64,000 nucleotides of DNA from contig JAZARR010000171.1 in the NCBI GenBank assembly GCA_037389465.1, positions 248,001-312,000 of the forward strand, written 5' to 3'. This document shows positions 34,401 through 48,400 of the stretch, piece after piece. How positions within the stretch are numbered: the first letter of the stretch is position 1; each line of letters begins with the position of its first letter. The translations under genes were made by a program, and so were the position numbers. Source of the stretch: Baylisascaris procyonis (lineage: Eukaryota; Nematoda; Chromadorea; Rhabditida; Ascarididae). Under the pieces are notes generated by a model. The model was not told the DNA's origin. It saw nothing but the letters and a program-made list of their open reading frames with translations, and did not search any database.

Positions 34401-36260
34401 TTCGGCTCATCCCAGCTGGACAGGTAACAGGTGAAAGCCAGCTGAAATGCGAAGGAAAAGCTAATAAACTGGAAAGAGCTCAAAGAGTGACGTGAAGAGA
34501 TCGAATGTTATAAAAGCTATAAAAATTTCATGCTTGGAGAGTTTTCGTGACTCAGTCGAAGTGATATTTTGTGTTCCCTTTCGAAACCTTCGGGACAACC
34601 CGCAGGACCGCTCTTTCATTTTCCTGTTGGGCTTCCTGGTCTACTTTCATGGTCCAAAATTTTGTACGCCCTGGGCAATACTCACGACGGATCCCACTAG
34701 GCGTTTCTTAGTGACAATCCACATATGCTTCGACTCATAGATACAACGCGCAATATCTATGGCTATCAAAGGAAACTGGTTGCCATTCCTTGAGGCATTC
34801 GGGGCCACGAAAGGGAGAAGAGCTAAATGCTTTTCCAACATACGATTATAGCATAAGATCGGCTGGAATGAATTCGACGTTCACTCACTCACCTGTCCAA
34901 ATGCGTACATAAGACCAACAGCTCCACCAATTTGGCCTCCAAGGACGTGAGATATCAGAAAATAAATGCCTCCACTTTGTATTTGACATCTCTCGCATAT
35001 ACCAATAGCTGAGAATACCGGTATAAGTGCAAGAGTTGTACAGATTATTAGCAAGAGAATTGCGTTCGCTATACCAGCCGTACCCTGAAAACGTTATGCT
35101 GCACTGAGTCGTCCAAACCAGACGTCTTCTCCAATTTCGAAATTCGCTGCCAATATACCATATAGGCATATCAGCAAAGTACCGCTTTCTACGTCCTCTC
35201 TTGACGTTGAGAGCGATTTGCTAAGAGTACAGCTCACGCCAACAATTTTCAACCGATCCGCGCCTTTCTGAATGAACATTTGCTCTCAACAGCGACCACC
35301 TACACACCACCTACACAAATGATTCCATCGGTAACGGAATTCGCTGTCCTAAACAATGAAGTTTATTTGTTGAACTATATTATTCTGCTATATACTTCTG
35401 TTAATATCAGAGTTCTTGTAACACGTCATAAAGCACTCCGTTTTTCCATTTAGCTATAAATTAAAAAATCGTAACCTATGCCGTACCTATGCCGTACCAC
35501 CTCTTCCATTCGACAACCCTACTAGTCCATACTAGTCTATTCTCCAAATTATAGTTGTCGATCCATAAAGGTCATGGAACAGCAAATTTGGTCGGGAAAT
35601 TTCCGGAAAAACTTCAAACGAATTCAACTCACCACAATCCAGCCCATTCGAAGGAAGACGATAATACCAAAAATATTCACCATAACAGTTGTAAAGACTC
35701 CATCCCATGTTCCGAACAGTACAGGCTTTGTAAGGAGGAAATTCCTGAAAATTTTGATAGTACTAAAACTTATTATTGACCAGGATTTTCATGCAATCGC
35801 AGCACTTCGCATGTGAAATGGAAATTATATTTCTTTTTACATAAAGTTGAATCTTCCAACCGAAATTGCACATATGTTTTTGAGAAAATATTGAGTACTT
35901 TTAAGGGAAATCACACTCGATGGTTTCCCTCATCGTTCTGAAGGAAATCTCCCATATTTATGCATAAATATACATCTCTGGAAACACTGCATGAGATTGA
36001 ATCTCAAGTTCTGCTGCCACAGCAGATTTAATGATTTAAAAGGGTTTTGCTGTCTCATTTCCAAACATGTACGCTTTCGCTATTGCTCTCTACATGAATT
36101 GAAAATGAGGAATAAGTTTGTGCATAAGATATAATCGTATGGAGTTGCACTATGAAACTAGCCTTTGCCACCATGGCACATCGCTAGAGTGGCGTTGTTC
36201 TTGAGCGAAAAGTGAATCCTCGGGCTCGATTTGATGCTGTTTCTCAGACGTTCCTTCCAT
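28453..36260 (-). CDS. SLC12A8-like cation-chloride-cotransporter-family membrane transporter
   Basis: Fourteen exons: 36260-36163, 35744-35633, 35084-34893, 33666-33549, 33046-32933, 32503-32339, 31622-31547, 31340-31106, 30474-30281, 29903-29779, 29587-29567, 29393-29314, 28895-28778, 28682-28453; 1878 bases, 625 residues plus stop, all in phase. The cytoplasmic N terminus ends SSDVPWWQR, then [11 protein letters not shown] and [15 protein letters not shown] (TM1), [74 protein letters not shown] and a short hydrophilic C terminus ending ALNDFD. The [19 protein letters not shown] and MYAFGQ blocks point to SLC12A8 rather than the KCC or NKCC branches. The family moves ions or small solutes across membranes; for the mammalian protein nicotinamide mononucleotide transport has been claimed and disputed, so substrate is left open. 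Intron 1 has a GC donor; exon 11 is a 21-base microexon. Confidence 0.88.
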
Positions 36261-36292
36261 AATTGCGTCAATTTAGTGAAGTGATGTTGAAT

Positions 36293-36299
36293 CTGCAAA
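36293..36299 (-). promoter_or_regulatory. Probable trans-splice acceptor of the SLC12A8-like gene
   Basis: The minus strand reads TTTGCAG ending at 36293, about 32 bases before the ATG at 36260. No upstream coding exon in frame was found, so a spliced-leader acceptor is the simplest reading. Confidence 0.4.
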
Positions 36300-39082
36300 G
36301 ACCATTTTCGAGTTCCCATCGGTTTTAATGTGTGAAAGAATCTCAGCTCATCTGTGAGAATGCAAAATTTCAATAAACGAAATCACGCGTTTTTTTTTTC
36401 AGCGCGAGTCTTGCATATATATGATAAAGCCATCTCGTAATGTTTCTACCATCAGTAAAGAGGGCAGCATATCATCAAAACTATGGCGATGAAGGCAGCA
36501 ACTTAACTTGTTGAATCATGGGATGCCAAGCTTTGTCACTGCAAGATAAAATACTCTCTTTTTTGGCATAGACAACCTGCTGTCTACGCCTTAATAAACG
36601 ATAGATGGAGATTTTTTCGATTTAATGATTTCTGCATAACGGCCACAACTAGAGCTCCAAAACGAGCGTAATTCCCTGCGTGTGACCCATCAAGCGGAAT
36701 AAGCGCCGTTAACCGCATCATTCGACGAAAACGACCAAAGTTCAAAGCTTCATCTTCTTTTTTTTTGCAATACAAGACTAGCAAATTGCCCGTGTTCCTC
36801 TCAATCAAGCTTAATTATCTGGTGCTTCTACAAATCAACTTAACAATAGTGCCTCATGACGATGTTTACTAATCTAAACGTTTGTTTCTGCCTCTCTGTC
36901 TGTCCTACACTTTCTGTTCGACGAGCACTTACTATAGATTGGTGGACATAATGCATACTGTAGATGACACTCTATATCAAATTCTATTGATACAGTAAAT
37001 TTCAGAGGAGTTATAAATATTCGAAAGTGGGAAAAAAGTGCATGCATGATGCACTGCTTAAGTTGCAGAGGAAGCAAAGAAATGTGCCAGAAAAGTCTGC
37101 GCTTTGTGGATTTAATAACCGCTGAACTGCCTGAGCAGTTTCAAACATTGGCAAAAAATTAAGATATATGACGTCATGCCTATGTAAAAATTTCGTTCTT
37201 TTTTTTTTAAATCTGATCGATGCAAAATGAAGATTCGATATGCGTGAAATGGGAGAAAATTTTTATACCTCCATGGAAACGGGAATCAACGAGAACCTTT
37301 CGTTGATTTACATTTTGCAGCATTGCCGATTGCGATATATTGTCGAACAAGAAACTACCAAAAATATTATGCGAATGTATTTATTGGATGATTTCATAGT
37401 GGATCAATCTGGCGCTTTGAATGAAAGTAATGAAAAGGCGCTTCTACGCTTATGAGTACCATATGCGGCACGCTAAGAATCCTGAAGTCATCACTAAGTA
37501 GAACATGCGACATGCGCTTGCCGTGCTATCCAAGAATTTTTTTTCTTTTGTATGTGATCAAGGCTATGAGCACTGAGGAAAGGCTGAATGTTGTGCAATC
37601 CAGAATGCCGCAACACTCGCATCCGACAAAATCTAAAAAACCTCAGTCGGATTCACGAAGAACGAAAAGTAGCCAGGCGACAAGAGAGCAAAGTAAACGC
37701 ATGAGATCAGGAAGGTATTTGGTTTGATTAACCATTAACGAAAAAAATATAGCGGATCAAAGACGCATTTTTTACGATTAGAAACTGAAAGTTTGTTTCT
37801 TTTTCATTTTATACGCGCTAAAAAATCTTTCCTGATTAAGGAATTTTCATTTAAATCAGATTTTTCTTTTCTTCTATTTCTTTTTTAGCAATCGAAATCA
37901 TAAAAAAAAAAGATTTCCGCTATCCAAAAAAAAACCTTGAATAAATCTTTTTGCATGCAATTTTCCTTTTAATTAGTTTTGTAGCAACTAAAACAACACA
38001 TATATAATAAAAAATAAAATTAATAAAGGAAATAAGGAAAAATTATAAGCAATAAAGTGAATATGAGAAATATTTTTGAGCGAAGAGAAAAGTGCAAAAT
38101 GCTCATATCGGCTAAAAAAAAAGCGCATAGAGGATTAAATTCTGCAGCAAATAATTTAGAGACCCATCAACACGATCCCAAACCAAATATTAAACTGGCT
38201 TATTCGCATAGCGATAAATGCTATAAAATGCTTTTCTAGACGCATACTCTCTCATTTCATGGATAATATCAGTTGCCAACGACGTAATAATTCAATTAGT
38301 TCAGATATTGCAGTCTTATGGATCTTGTAGCGACCATAATGCAATGGGACAAATCTTTAGACTTCCTGGAGTTCATCGAGATAGCCTGCTCTGTTGGAAA
38401 CATGACAAGCGCTAACCGACGGAAAGTATTCGATTGCAACCGAAATTCGCTTGAAACCGAATGAGTTCCGAAAAGAAGATTTTTAGCGATCCGGACAAAT
38501 TGACAGAAGCTAAGTTATGGTCTCAATGCAAAAAAATGAAGCTTCGGCTGGTGGTCTGAATAGAAAAAAACGGAACCTGTCGACCGTCTCAACAAATGTA
38601 TGAACAGTGGTCCATATGCCTCCCAATTTGGTTAAATATCGCTCTTTGATAGGCTATTAGTGAGCAGCAGTGCGGTGAAAATGAAATTTAAAGGACTGCC
38701 ATATCAGAGGTTCTGCTGAAGCAAAAAAAGGAAGACCTCATTATCGAGGAGCGGATGAATCCGCAACATTGGCATTCTCTCACCAGCTGCGCAGTTATAT
38801 TCATTGAGGGAGCAAAGCCGTTCTTGATATCTTTTTATACCATTGCACACATGCGCTCATATATATCTATCGCATTGCTTTGCTAGTATATGCGAGAGCG
38901 GCTAACTTAAAAGAAACTTGTAGAAAGAAATCATAAGCAGACGTGAAATATTATAGAACTCCGATCAGAAAAACGGAATTTTACTGAAAAATTAAATCTA
39001 AAAAGAATTTTACTGAAAAAAGAAGAAAATTTCCCACAAATGGAACAAATATTCATATGAAAAACCTTTCCAAGATAAAGTA

Positions 39083-39150
39083 TTTGCAAACTTTTGCAAA
39101 AACTTGCAAACTTGCAAAATATTTGCAAAAAGATGAAGTATTTGCAAAAA
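39083..39150. repeat. Cluster of TTGCAAA words
   Basis: TTGCAAA recurs six times in under 70 bases, separated by A/T-rich spacers. It looks like a degenerate short tandem repeat. Confidence 0.7.
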
Positions 39151-40834
39151 AAAACGATATAATACAGGTTGCATCTCAACGAGAATAACCAAAAAAAGTT
39201 TGATAAACAACAATAGGCAATTGAAAAGGAATGCGAGGATGGGTATGCAATAGTAAATACAATTGCTATAATCCTATTCATATCTCTATATTTTTCTTGA
39301 AATATATGGCCCATTTCTTAAACTTTTTCTATCGTTCAAGAAAGAGCACTTCGCCGTTCGCGTTTCTATCATCGAAGATGGATGCCAGTAGTACAAGCTT
39401 AAATAGGCACCATCTCATCGTCCTCGCAACTGATGCCCTTAGGGATGCCAGTACGAGAAAGCCCAAGTTAGTGGTCCTTATAATAAGGCAAAAACATACA
39501 GCGGTGCACCTGGGCTAATCCCGAATAAGCGCGTAATAAGTATGAGCTTATAGAGGTGTCATTGAACGAAGATGTATGAGCTTTCAATGAGGACTTGGAA
39601 AGGACAGTTACTTAGTTTTAACGATGAAGCACATCATATATAAGAAGTGAAGCATTTGCAGTAGAGCGGGCGTTATGCCTTCACATTCTCTCATTTAGCG
39701 AGCAGCGTTAGCTGACCGTGGCTTAGATGGACGTCGCTGCCCAATCGATAAGAGGAAGGCGGGTAGTGAGCGATGACTTGTTACATAGCCAATTGGCAAT
39801 AGCCTAAAGCTGTCAACACAAAATCATCAATGCTTTGCAGTAGCGAGTATGACGTTATTTCGATGGAATGCACAAATAGATATCGAAAATAGCGACGACA
39901 AATGAGTAAGACGATACGATTGCAGAATGTAGAAGCATCACAGCGTACGCACGCGATTCTCGGCGAGATGTTGCAATTCGTTGTGCACTTTTCTTCACTA
40001 ATAAAAATCGTATCGACATTCAGCAGCCAAGTTTTCGTGATGAACTGCCGATTAAATCAGCCATGCTAAAATATAAAGCCTTGAACTTCTGCCTTCGATA
40101 GATCAAGTTCTTCAACCGATAAAACACATCTGCGCCAGTAGCCGTCGCTGAGAGCTGTACTGCACAGAAACATTAGACGAAGGGTCTGTATTAGCTCACA
40201 TTTGCTGAGAGTTAAACCAATCCGTAATTTAGAAACAGCCAAGTTACAGGTAGACATGATAGCTAGAAACTTTTTAAGTCCATATTCTCAATGAGATGCC
40301 AATGAAATCGTCGCCTGTAAAATCAAAGAGTTACCAAAACTTTGTGCGCAGTTTGTAAACTATCTCTGAGCACTCGAATATGATTCGCTGTTGTCTGTTT
40401 ATCTGTGAATGACCTGTCGCTGTTCTCTCTCGCACCGCAAGAGCAGCTTATGAGGAAGCTCCAGGTTGCCATATCGTACCGCATAATAGCATGAGAAAAA
40501 CAGCTGTATCTAGCTTACAAAGGTAAGAAGCAAACACAACTGTAGTGATGAAAACCGCTTGCATACACAATAAAATTTTCGCATTAGAATTCCAAACTTA
40601 TACATGTGATTAATGACGGACATAAAATTCTAACTGTTTAATCAAACTATGAGTCACAGTTGAAAGTTACTGCACTTAACTCCGAATTGGAGTCGGTTAT
40701 CCTCGAAGGATACTATCAGTTCAACTGCCTCACTGCTGAGAATGTCGACTATCAAAGCTACGTTGGATCGCACATAGGCAAAAAACTTGCTTGCCGAATG
40801 TTGTCAGCAATGTGCTACGTTGAGGATGTATGAA

Positions 40835-40836
<2 letters not shown>

Positions 40837-40872
<36 letters not shown>
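40837..40872. repeat. (AT)18 microsatellite
   Basis: An uninterrupted AT dinucleotide run of 36 bases. It is intergenic and likely polymorphic. Confidence 0.95.
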
Positions 40873-40875
<3 letters not shown>

Positions 40876-42473
40876 ATGCATTCAAGGCACTATTTCATGT
40901 GGTTATTGTATATGCCACATTGGAATGTACAAGGTCAAATTACTTAATTCCAATTCCATGAAATTTATGCAATTCCTTCAGTCGTTAAATCGTGTTCCTA
41001 TCACTATGAGTTATACAAGGATACAAGGTTAGTTCCACAGCATCAAACTACACTCGCCTATAGTTAAAGGCTACATCTGAATTCATTATCGACAGGTACA
41101 GAAAGGAAAGCAAAAAAGAAGAACGATGCAATCAATATACTCAACAAAAAACGACTATTTGCAACGTTCACGAATTAGCTTCAAGCATGCGATTATATCA
41201 GATGATAGTAAGATCAGAATTCACTATATTCATGCAAACTATTCGCCATTTTTGCAAACACCCCACTGTCAATAGAAATATTCTGCAGTTTGCAAAAAAG
41301 TGCAATCTGATAAACAAATATCGTCTCAGCATTAAATACCGTACTATTCAATCATGAAAGAGTATGGGTTTGTGACTGCCTCATTGTGTTTCATCGCCCT
41401 TAGCATTTAGACGGATTAAAGCCAAAAAAATAACTCTTGCTTTGAGCGGATAGAAAGCACTAACGAAAAATATGCGAGGAGATTTACCACAACAGTTAGC
41501 ATGAAATGCCCTTTACTTCCCATCCGGTACAACAACAATTACTTTCAAAAGCTATCGTTAAATAATATGTGGATATACCTTATGAATGTAACATCATCAA
41601 CAATCACTACTGCATCCATGCAAAACTTTTAGGTAAATCGATACATAATGTAATCGTCTATCACTAACGCAAATAAATACGATTGTAATATTTGCGTATT
41701 GATTGTCTCAAATAATTAGGAGGAACGTAAAATTTCCAATGCTTTTAGGTAAACTGAAACAAAGACGTAACGCATGAGCTGGGTTGATAGAAAGGCCTGG
41801 TCGAGAGTGACTGCGAGATCCAGCTATAGGAGTTGGTGTGAGACATATTTTGCTCCGTACTTATCAAAACAACCGCTTTCATCAATTACCAGGAAACAAC
41901 GAACGTTCGGAACGAGAAGTTTTCATTTCTGGCGATCCTGCTAGAATTCATTCATAAGAAATTCGTCCATCGCAATCCGTCCGATCTGAAATATAATCCA
42001 TCCAGTAATATGTTGCATGGAATTTCTTAGCCGCTTTATATATCTATAATTCTACTGCGCCTTTTCTCGAAATAGATGAACAAGCTCCAAGGTTGGCTCA
42101 TCAGGTTATCCTCTAAGATATGTTATATGTCTCAAATATCGCACCTCAAATTTGGTGATTACAGAGTCGAAAATATCCAACGTATAGAAAAATATAATAT
42201 ATGCCATGCAAAAGTCCCTCTGAGTGAGTTGTGCAAATTGAAGCTTGCAAAAAAAAGTGCCTAAAAACATCACAAATGCACTTTTTTATTGTGATAGGCA
42301 ATGATGTAATCTTTTGATTTAAATGCGACTGGTAGTATGATAATCTTTTGTGAAATATGACGTACATTGAATTGAGCTTTACGAATCAAAATGATATCGC
42401 ATTAGTAAATGAAAAAAAAAAGAGTGAACAAGTGCAACGCATATAAGGCATAGTGGATTTCACGAATTTAGTC

Positions 42474-42480
42474 TTTGCAG
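42474..42480 (+). promoter_or_regulatory. Probable trans-splice acceptor of the mucin-lectin gene
   Basis: TTTGCAG ends at 42480, 18 bases before the ATG at 42499. This supports the chosen start and suggests spliced-leader addition. Confidence 0.45.
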
Positions 42481-42498
42481 GTAGATTCCAACTGCAGA

Positions 42499-45400
42499 AT
42501 GCTCCTCACGGGATTCTTCCTCGTCATTCTATCAACTGTGATCACCACAATTGGTGAGCAATTAAGCAATCATATTTATTTGTTAGCAATAACGTTTTAA
42601 TGCCATCATTTTTTTTTATATTATTAGAGCGCAAGTAAAATATATACATTAAAATATCGTACATTCGCTTTTCTAAGAATATACTGCATCTTCCTATATC
42701 TTTTCTACTTTACAACGAAGAATAATTGTAATATACTATTTGACACTTTAACTAACTACATTTCATATAACTAACTACATTTCATATTTTCCTCAACTGC
42801 TTCTAAGGGAGAAGGAGTTCCTCTTCGGAATAATAGTTTATAATGGCCTAAACACCATAAAGCAAAATAAGATAACGATAACAGAAAATTTGAAACAGGA
42901 ATAAGGAAAGGCTTGTAAGAATACAACTAGAGGAGAAAGGCTTGGTGAGGCAACAAGGTCAGTGGGCAACGTAGCCAAGAAGCACGCTTGTGGCCTTTTT
43001 GTTATTTGTATCGCAACTCAACCAAGCGTGAGAAAACGCAGTGAAATAATTCGAAAGAGCAAGTGAAGCCAGACGGAAGAAGTGTGAAGTTCGACCCCGA
43101 TTTTCCGTTTGTCGGGCGCAGAAAAACAAAGCCAGTCCATTTTTGAGGCGAAAGTCGAGCCAAGCTGCATCTAGCAGGCCGTATGATCATCTACGTATAT
43201 TGGAAAAGTAGTCCTGATACAATCGCGGTGAGAGGAAGCGAATTTTCACTCATATTCTCAATGCATAGTTCATCGTGAAATAAATTTCCGCCGCGGAGGT
43301 ACCGAAAACTTTCAATGAGCTGAACAAGGAAGGATGCCGTCTGTCCAAATATAGACGAAAATTTCCTCATAATATAGCATATGTCTAATCTCAATATGCT
43401 TCTCAAGATAAACGAAACGGTTATGCTCATAAAATCATTTGCACATCAAAATTAGATCAACCGTAAATTCTAGCGAGAGTTTCGTTATTGCAATCGAAGT
43501 CTTTTCGTAGACTAAATATGAAGCAAATATTTATTGAAGCAATTCTCTTTTCTCAGAGCAATTGACGAAGAGCCTTTGAAAGGATGATACGAGACGCCTA
43601 TTTCAATTTCTGGACACAAAGCTAATCCAATTGTCCAAATTGGCGAAGAGAGTGACAAAAAGTCGAATTATTGTCTTTCTTTGAAAGATGAGCAAGAGTA
43701 ATCCAGAAACTAAGAATTCGTCGACATATTTATGCAATGTTTTCTTGAGAATATATATCTTACCATGCTTATAATGCGCAATTAGGTAAATGTTTGGAAC
43801 TTATTGCATATTTTTTGTCTAGAATTGCATCATATAGTGTGACATTCATTTCTCCCTAAGACAAAATACGCCTGAACTGAACTATGTGATGTCGTCTATT
43901 AAATATTATAACAAAAGTAAACGCGCTGTAAAGTAAAAAAAGAATGGGAGATACTTGCCATATAGGCTGTAAGACACGACGACAGAATTTAACAAGAAAG
44001 TTTTAGACAAACAAAAGATTGCTCTAAATGGGTTTTCGTTCACCGAAAGTTTCCGCTCAGGTCACGTATATAGCCCTCAAAAAGCTGAGACACAACTCAG
44101 CTATGCATGAGGAAATTTGGAATTATTGACACCGTTATAGACGAAACTTTTTAAATGCATTAATAAAGTTTCAAAAAGTTTCCATTCGTCATAATTTGTC
44201 AAGCGATTGCTGTTAAGTTAGGCTTTGCCAGTGAAAAATTTAGACCGTTACATAAATTATGTTTTCTCCAGCGATGGCGATCACATCTATTCCAATATCA
44301 CTGAGACATTTTGCTCTTATTGCTCTGTATATGAGCATAACATAGAATTAGCTTGCGTACATGACCAAAACACACCTTGAAAGTTGTTTCAGGTATGTTC
44401 AGAGCTAAAAATATTGAGTTTTATTTTTTGAAAAGTACTTCCGTTATACTTGCTTCTATAGAATCACTAACTCAGATGAAAATAGAATGGAAATTAACGA
44501 TTCATCCACCATTGATATATTTAATATCGAAGACTGCTATAATGATTGAGTAATTTGCTTTTTGAGAAGTTCATTCATTTGAATACGAAATCAAATGAAG
44601 GCAACTCTGCAAATTCGATAAGTTGGTTGAGTTGCTTCTGTTGCTTGACATTTTTAAAAAAAGCTTCTTTTCTTTGCAGAAAACAAATTCACAATCAAAG
44701 ATCCAAATTTATGAAGAAAATTATATTGCCTCACATATCTATTAATTATTTTCGCCCGATACGCGTTCCACTGGGACCTTACTTTCCTCTTGCGCAAGGA
44801 ACTGAATTCTTGTCACATTCCAACACGCATGCACATACATGTACAAGACATTGCCAATACGCTTTTACAAAAACGTGCAAAAAGTAATGAATATAAACGC
44901 TATCGTTCGACGAAGTGACATCAAACATGATAGGCACTTCGGCGTGAAGGGCAACCCTCTGCTGGAGTCGCATCTTCGTCAACTCCATCTGCTGTAACGT
45001 CACTCAATAACGTCAGTGGCAGCCGTCTTCGATGTGTCAATTACGACTCATGCAGAATGCTCTACTCTACGACTATAATCTCCATTCCATAGCAGCGATC
45101 TATTATACCAAATTCTTGACTTCAGTGAATAGCTTCCTTAGCAACAACCAACGACAACTGCAGTGATACGCATCATCAACTTTTTTGTTTTTCTGAGCGA
45201 ATGAAGCAGTGGAAAACAGGCTCATATTTCATGGAACTCGCATATGTTCTACATGACCATCACAGCTTGCACAGTTATATCTAAGAAGCTGTTCGAATAT
45301 TATCCTCAAAGCATACTGTACTGTATCATATCTATTTTCACGAATAGCTTAGGTCTGTTCACCTAAAAGCACAATAACACTACTTGTAATATATGTACGC

Positions 45401-48400
45401 CCCATTTCCTTCTTTCGGCTGTCGTGACGCTATTATTCATATGCGCATGAGACGCATGAAAAGCACTAGTTGTTTAGTGGGGCAGTAGCAAAGATTCACA
45501 ACAGTTATTACAACTTCAATAGAGCTTCAGTTGCTCGCTAAGAATTAGCAATATGCAATGCAGATTAGAGCAAAGTAATGGGCAAAGCAATTCATCTCTC
45601 TTCATATTTATAATAAAGCGATCTGTTTCCTCGATCAAATTGCTGCGGAGCGAATATTTCAATGGTGGTGCGCAATATTCTATAGAGAAAAATATGACCT
45701 GGAGCGGTTGATGCTTTTTTGGCATTGCTTTGACAGAACGCCCATGTGGTTATAAAATTGGTCAGCTTGGACAAAGCAGACCTTTACAAATTCGAGAAAT
45801 GTAGGGTGCTAATCTAAATTAAGCACAACAACTATGTTAAGACAACCAACGATGATATACTTCGACATGCTTATTTCAGTAATCTTTCAGGTGCGCAAGA
45901 AAACGATGAAACAGGTCGGTTTATCATCATTATTTATCACCTACTAACCCTGCCAATGTGAGAAGAGTTCAATTGAATTTTTTTTTTGTATGTTAGATTT
46001 CAATTAAAATTTCATTGGAAATTTTTTCAAATTGCGGAAATTTTGTGCAATGAAAATTTGTTAGAATCTAAAAATTCGCTTCGATACGATTGAATTGACA
46101 CCGTTTATTGACGCGATTGTAGTTCGTCGTGCTTAGAAGAAGTGCAAATTTTACTTGAGGCTAATAATTCAGAAATTATTTGAGTGCAGAAGAAGCAAGA
46201 ATTTGAACAGGCTTTTCTGTTCACTTTTCGTATCATTTAGCCGCTATCCGTTGTTATGCACTCGACAAACAATATGTGAATGACATAATTCGTACTGCTC
46301 TTGTGTTGTGAGTTGTGGTGCTACGATAACGCATATGAAATTAATGAAAAGGTTATTTGTAGTGCTGTCGCTTAGCAGTAAGTTAAGCCACAGCGAGTGG
46401 AAAAAAACACGCTCGCAATTATCCGGAATTATGTCAATGATTCATCGAGAGCAGATATATTCGAAAAAGAAAAATTAATCGCGTGCCACTGATAGTTTGC
46501 ACAAATTCTTTGCTGAAAATTTTTTTGGTTTGCGAAAGAGAGAAATTCATTGTAGAAATTAGAGAAAATTCACTTGAATTGATAGTGAAAATATTGAGTG
46601 AACTTTATTTATATTTATATTCTTGCCCTCCATCATCGCCACACATACTATCGCTTTCCGGTCTTTTTTATGCGAGTGAAGCATGAAAATTGCCTATCGT
46701 GTCAGGTTGCGTTGTCAGTCGGCCGAACATTGCCCACTTCTTTTTGAAGATGTCATATAAACTTGTGTTTTTGTTGTCCCTTTTGGTGATCAAAGACCTA
46801 ACGTTGGTCACACTGTTCTCGGCTCTCTGCAATATGTGCAGTAGTACCAAAACCATACTATCAAAGACCTAACGTTGGTCACACTGTTCTCGGCTCTCTG
46901 CAATATGTGCAGTAGTACCAAAACCAGACTACCAAAGACCTAATGTTGGTCACACTGTTCTCGTCTCTCTGCAATATGTGCAGTAGTACCAAAACCATAC
47001 TATCAAAGATGGAAGGGAGCAACTTACTACATACGCTCAAAATTGGCGATGCAAACAGAAGAATCATTTGTGCTGCTGTTTGTGTTGCAGTTAGACTTAT
47101 TTCACTTACGCGTTTTTATTGGTTCGTTGCGTTTTAGTATAATATGTTTCTAGATAGCTTCAAATTTAATGTAATAGAGCATCGAATTTGGCGATTGGTT
47201 AGAATTCTTTATTGCTAAGTCATCAGCGTTTATGCAACTTTTATTTTCTGACTACTTTTAGCATTCTTTGTTCGTGGATTCCTTACATACTTAAGAGCAC
47301 CACTCAATGTGCAAAGTAAAATTTCGAGGATGAATTCAATACATAACTGCTGTTCGTATAATGTCATTGTTGTTTTTTTTTGGGAAGGGGAGGGGGATGG
47401 AGATCGAGGGGAGAGGGTAAAGGGCTACACAACATGTTATGCATGCTTCGAATCTATCAGTTTCTCGATACAAATCTAGAAACTGTTTGAATGGTTTTGT
47501 TTGAGTGGTCCACTGCTTGTATATACTTCAGGAACCCCCAGCCGTTTCGTAGGTCCTTTAAATGTGTTTTCTTCATGATTATATATGTGAAGTTAGTCTC
47601 GTAGGGCCATCAGAAGTGATGGAAAAGGAATGCCAAATTGTTGCTATAGACCATCAGCTCGCTTCTTTGGTGCTACAACGGCGAAGGAACAAAGCAGCAA
47701 GTTGGACAAAAGGATGCATGAATCTAGGACTTTGGACCTCGATGTACTGCCCTCACTAATCTTCCTTGTTAGGTATGAGCGCCAAAAAGACAATTGTGCT
47801 TGGATGTGCAAAAGTTTGAGTCTTCATTACGAAAGAATTTAAGAAGGTGAATGAAAAACTGCATCTTACATGGAATCTACTATCGCTAATGAATAGCCGT
47901 CGTAGACAATCACATTTCTGAGGTGTTTCAGCATCTTCAGCATAATAATATCTCAACTTTTTTTCAGAGTGCCCACCTCTATTCAAAAAAATCGGATCGT
48001 ACTGCATTTGTCTCATCCTTGGATCTTCCATGCCAATACCATATGGTTCCACAGGTATGAGCTTTAAGAAAACACATTTAGGAATTCGTCTCTCTTATCA
48101 ATCTTCAGCTGCTGTAGGGCAACATTTCCATGAGGGTGATTCAGATTTTACCCTACGCAATATTAGTCATGGACTTCGATGTCATATATGATAGAATTAG
48201 GCAGCGGAAATGTTAGTCAATATGAAGGCGATGAAGCCAACCGATATTCCATACGATCATGAAAATTCCTGAATACGTTGATAAAGGAAACTTTGTTATG
48301 TAAGCAGTAATATTAATCTAAGAGCGGCTGCTAAAGCAGTTGCAATGAATGGAAGCGCTCATCATTTCAAAGAACAGGAGAGCGCTAATTCAGCACTATG

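Larger units (their letters stand above)
36300..42479. other. Intergenic; no gene recognised, repeat-bearing
   Basis: The interval between the divergently transcribed SLC12A8-like and mucin-lectin genes. It holds a TTGCAAA-rich cluster (39083-39150), an (AT)n microsatellite (40837-40872), and open frames on the plus strand at about 37240-37455 and 37560-37720 (the latter Lys/Arg/Ser-rich, ending at a GTATTT donor-like site). I do not recognise either product and could not build a gene from them. The region 38.3-38.9 kb is less AT-rich but shows no family I can name. Confidence 0.4.

Noticed and set aside
37240..37727. Two plus-strand open frames in the gap before the mucin gene
   Set aside because: Coding-like in parts, but no recognisable domain and no consistent exon chain, so not called as a gene.
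39010..39314. Phe/Leu/Cys-rich minus-strand frames
   Set aside because: Generated by the TTGCAAA-rich repeat; no start context, splice sites or family.
46789..47009. Regular repeats as a CRISPR array
   Set aside because: Copies are contiguous with no spacers, in eukaryotic intron DNA.
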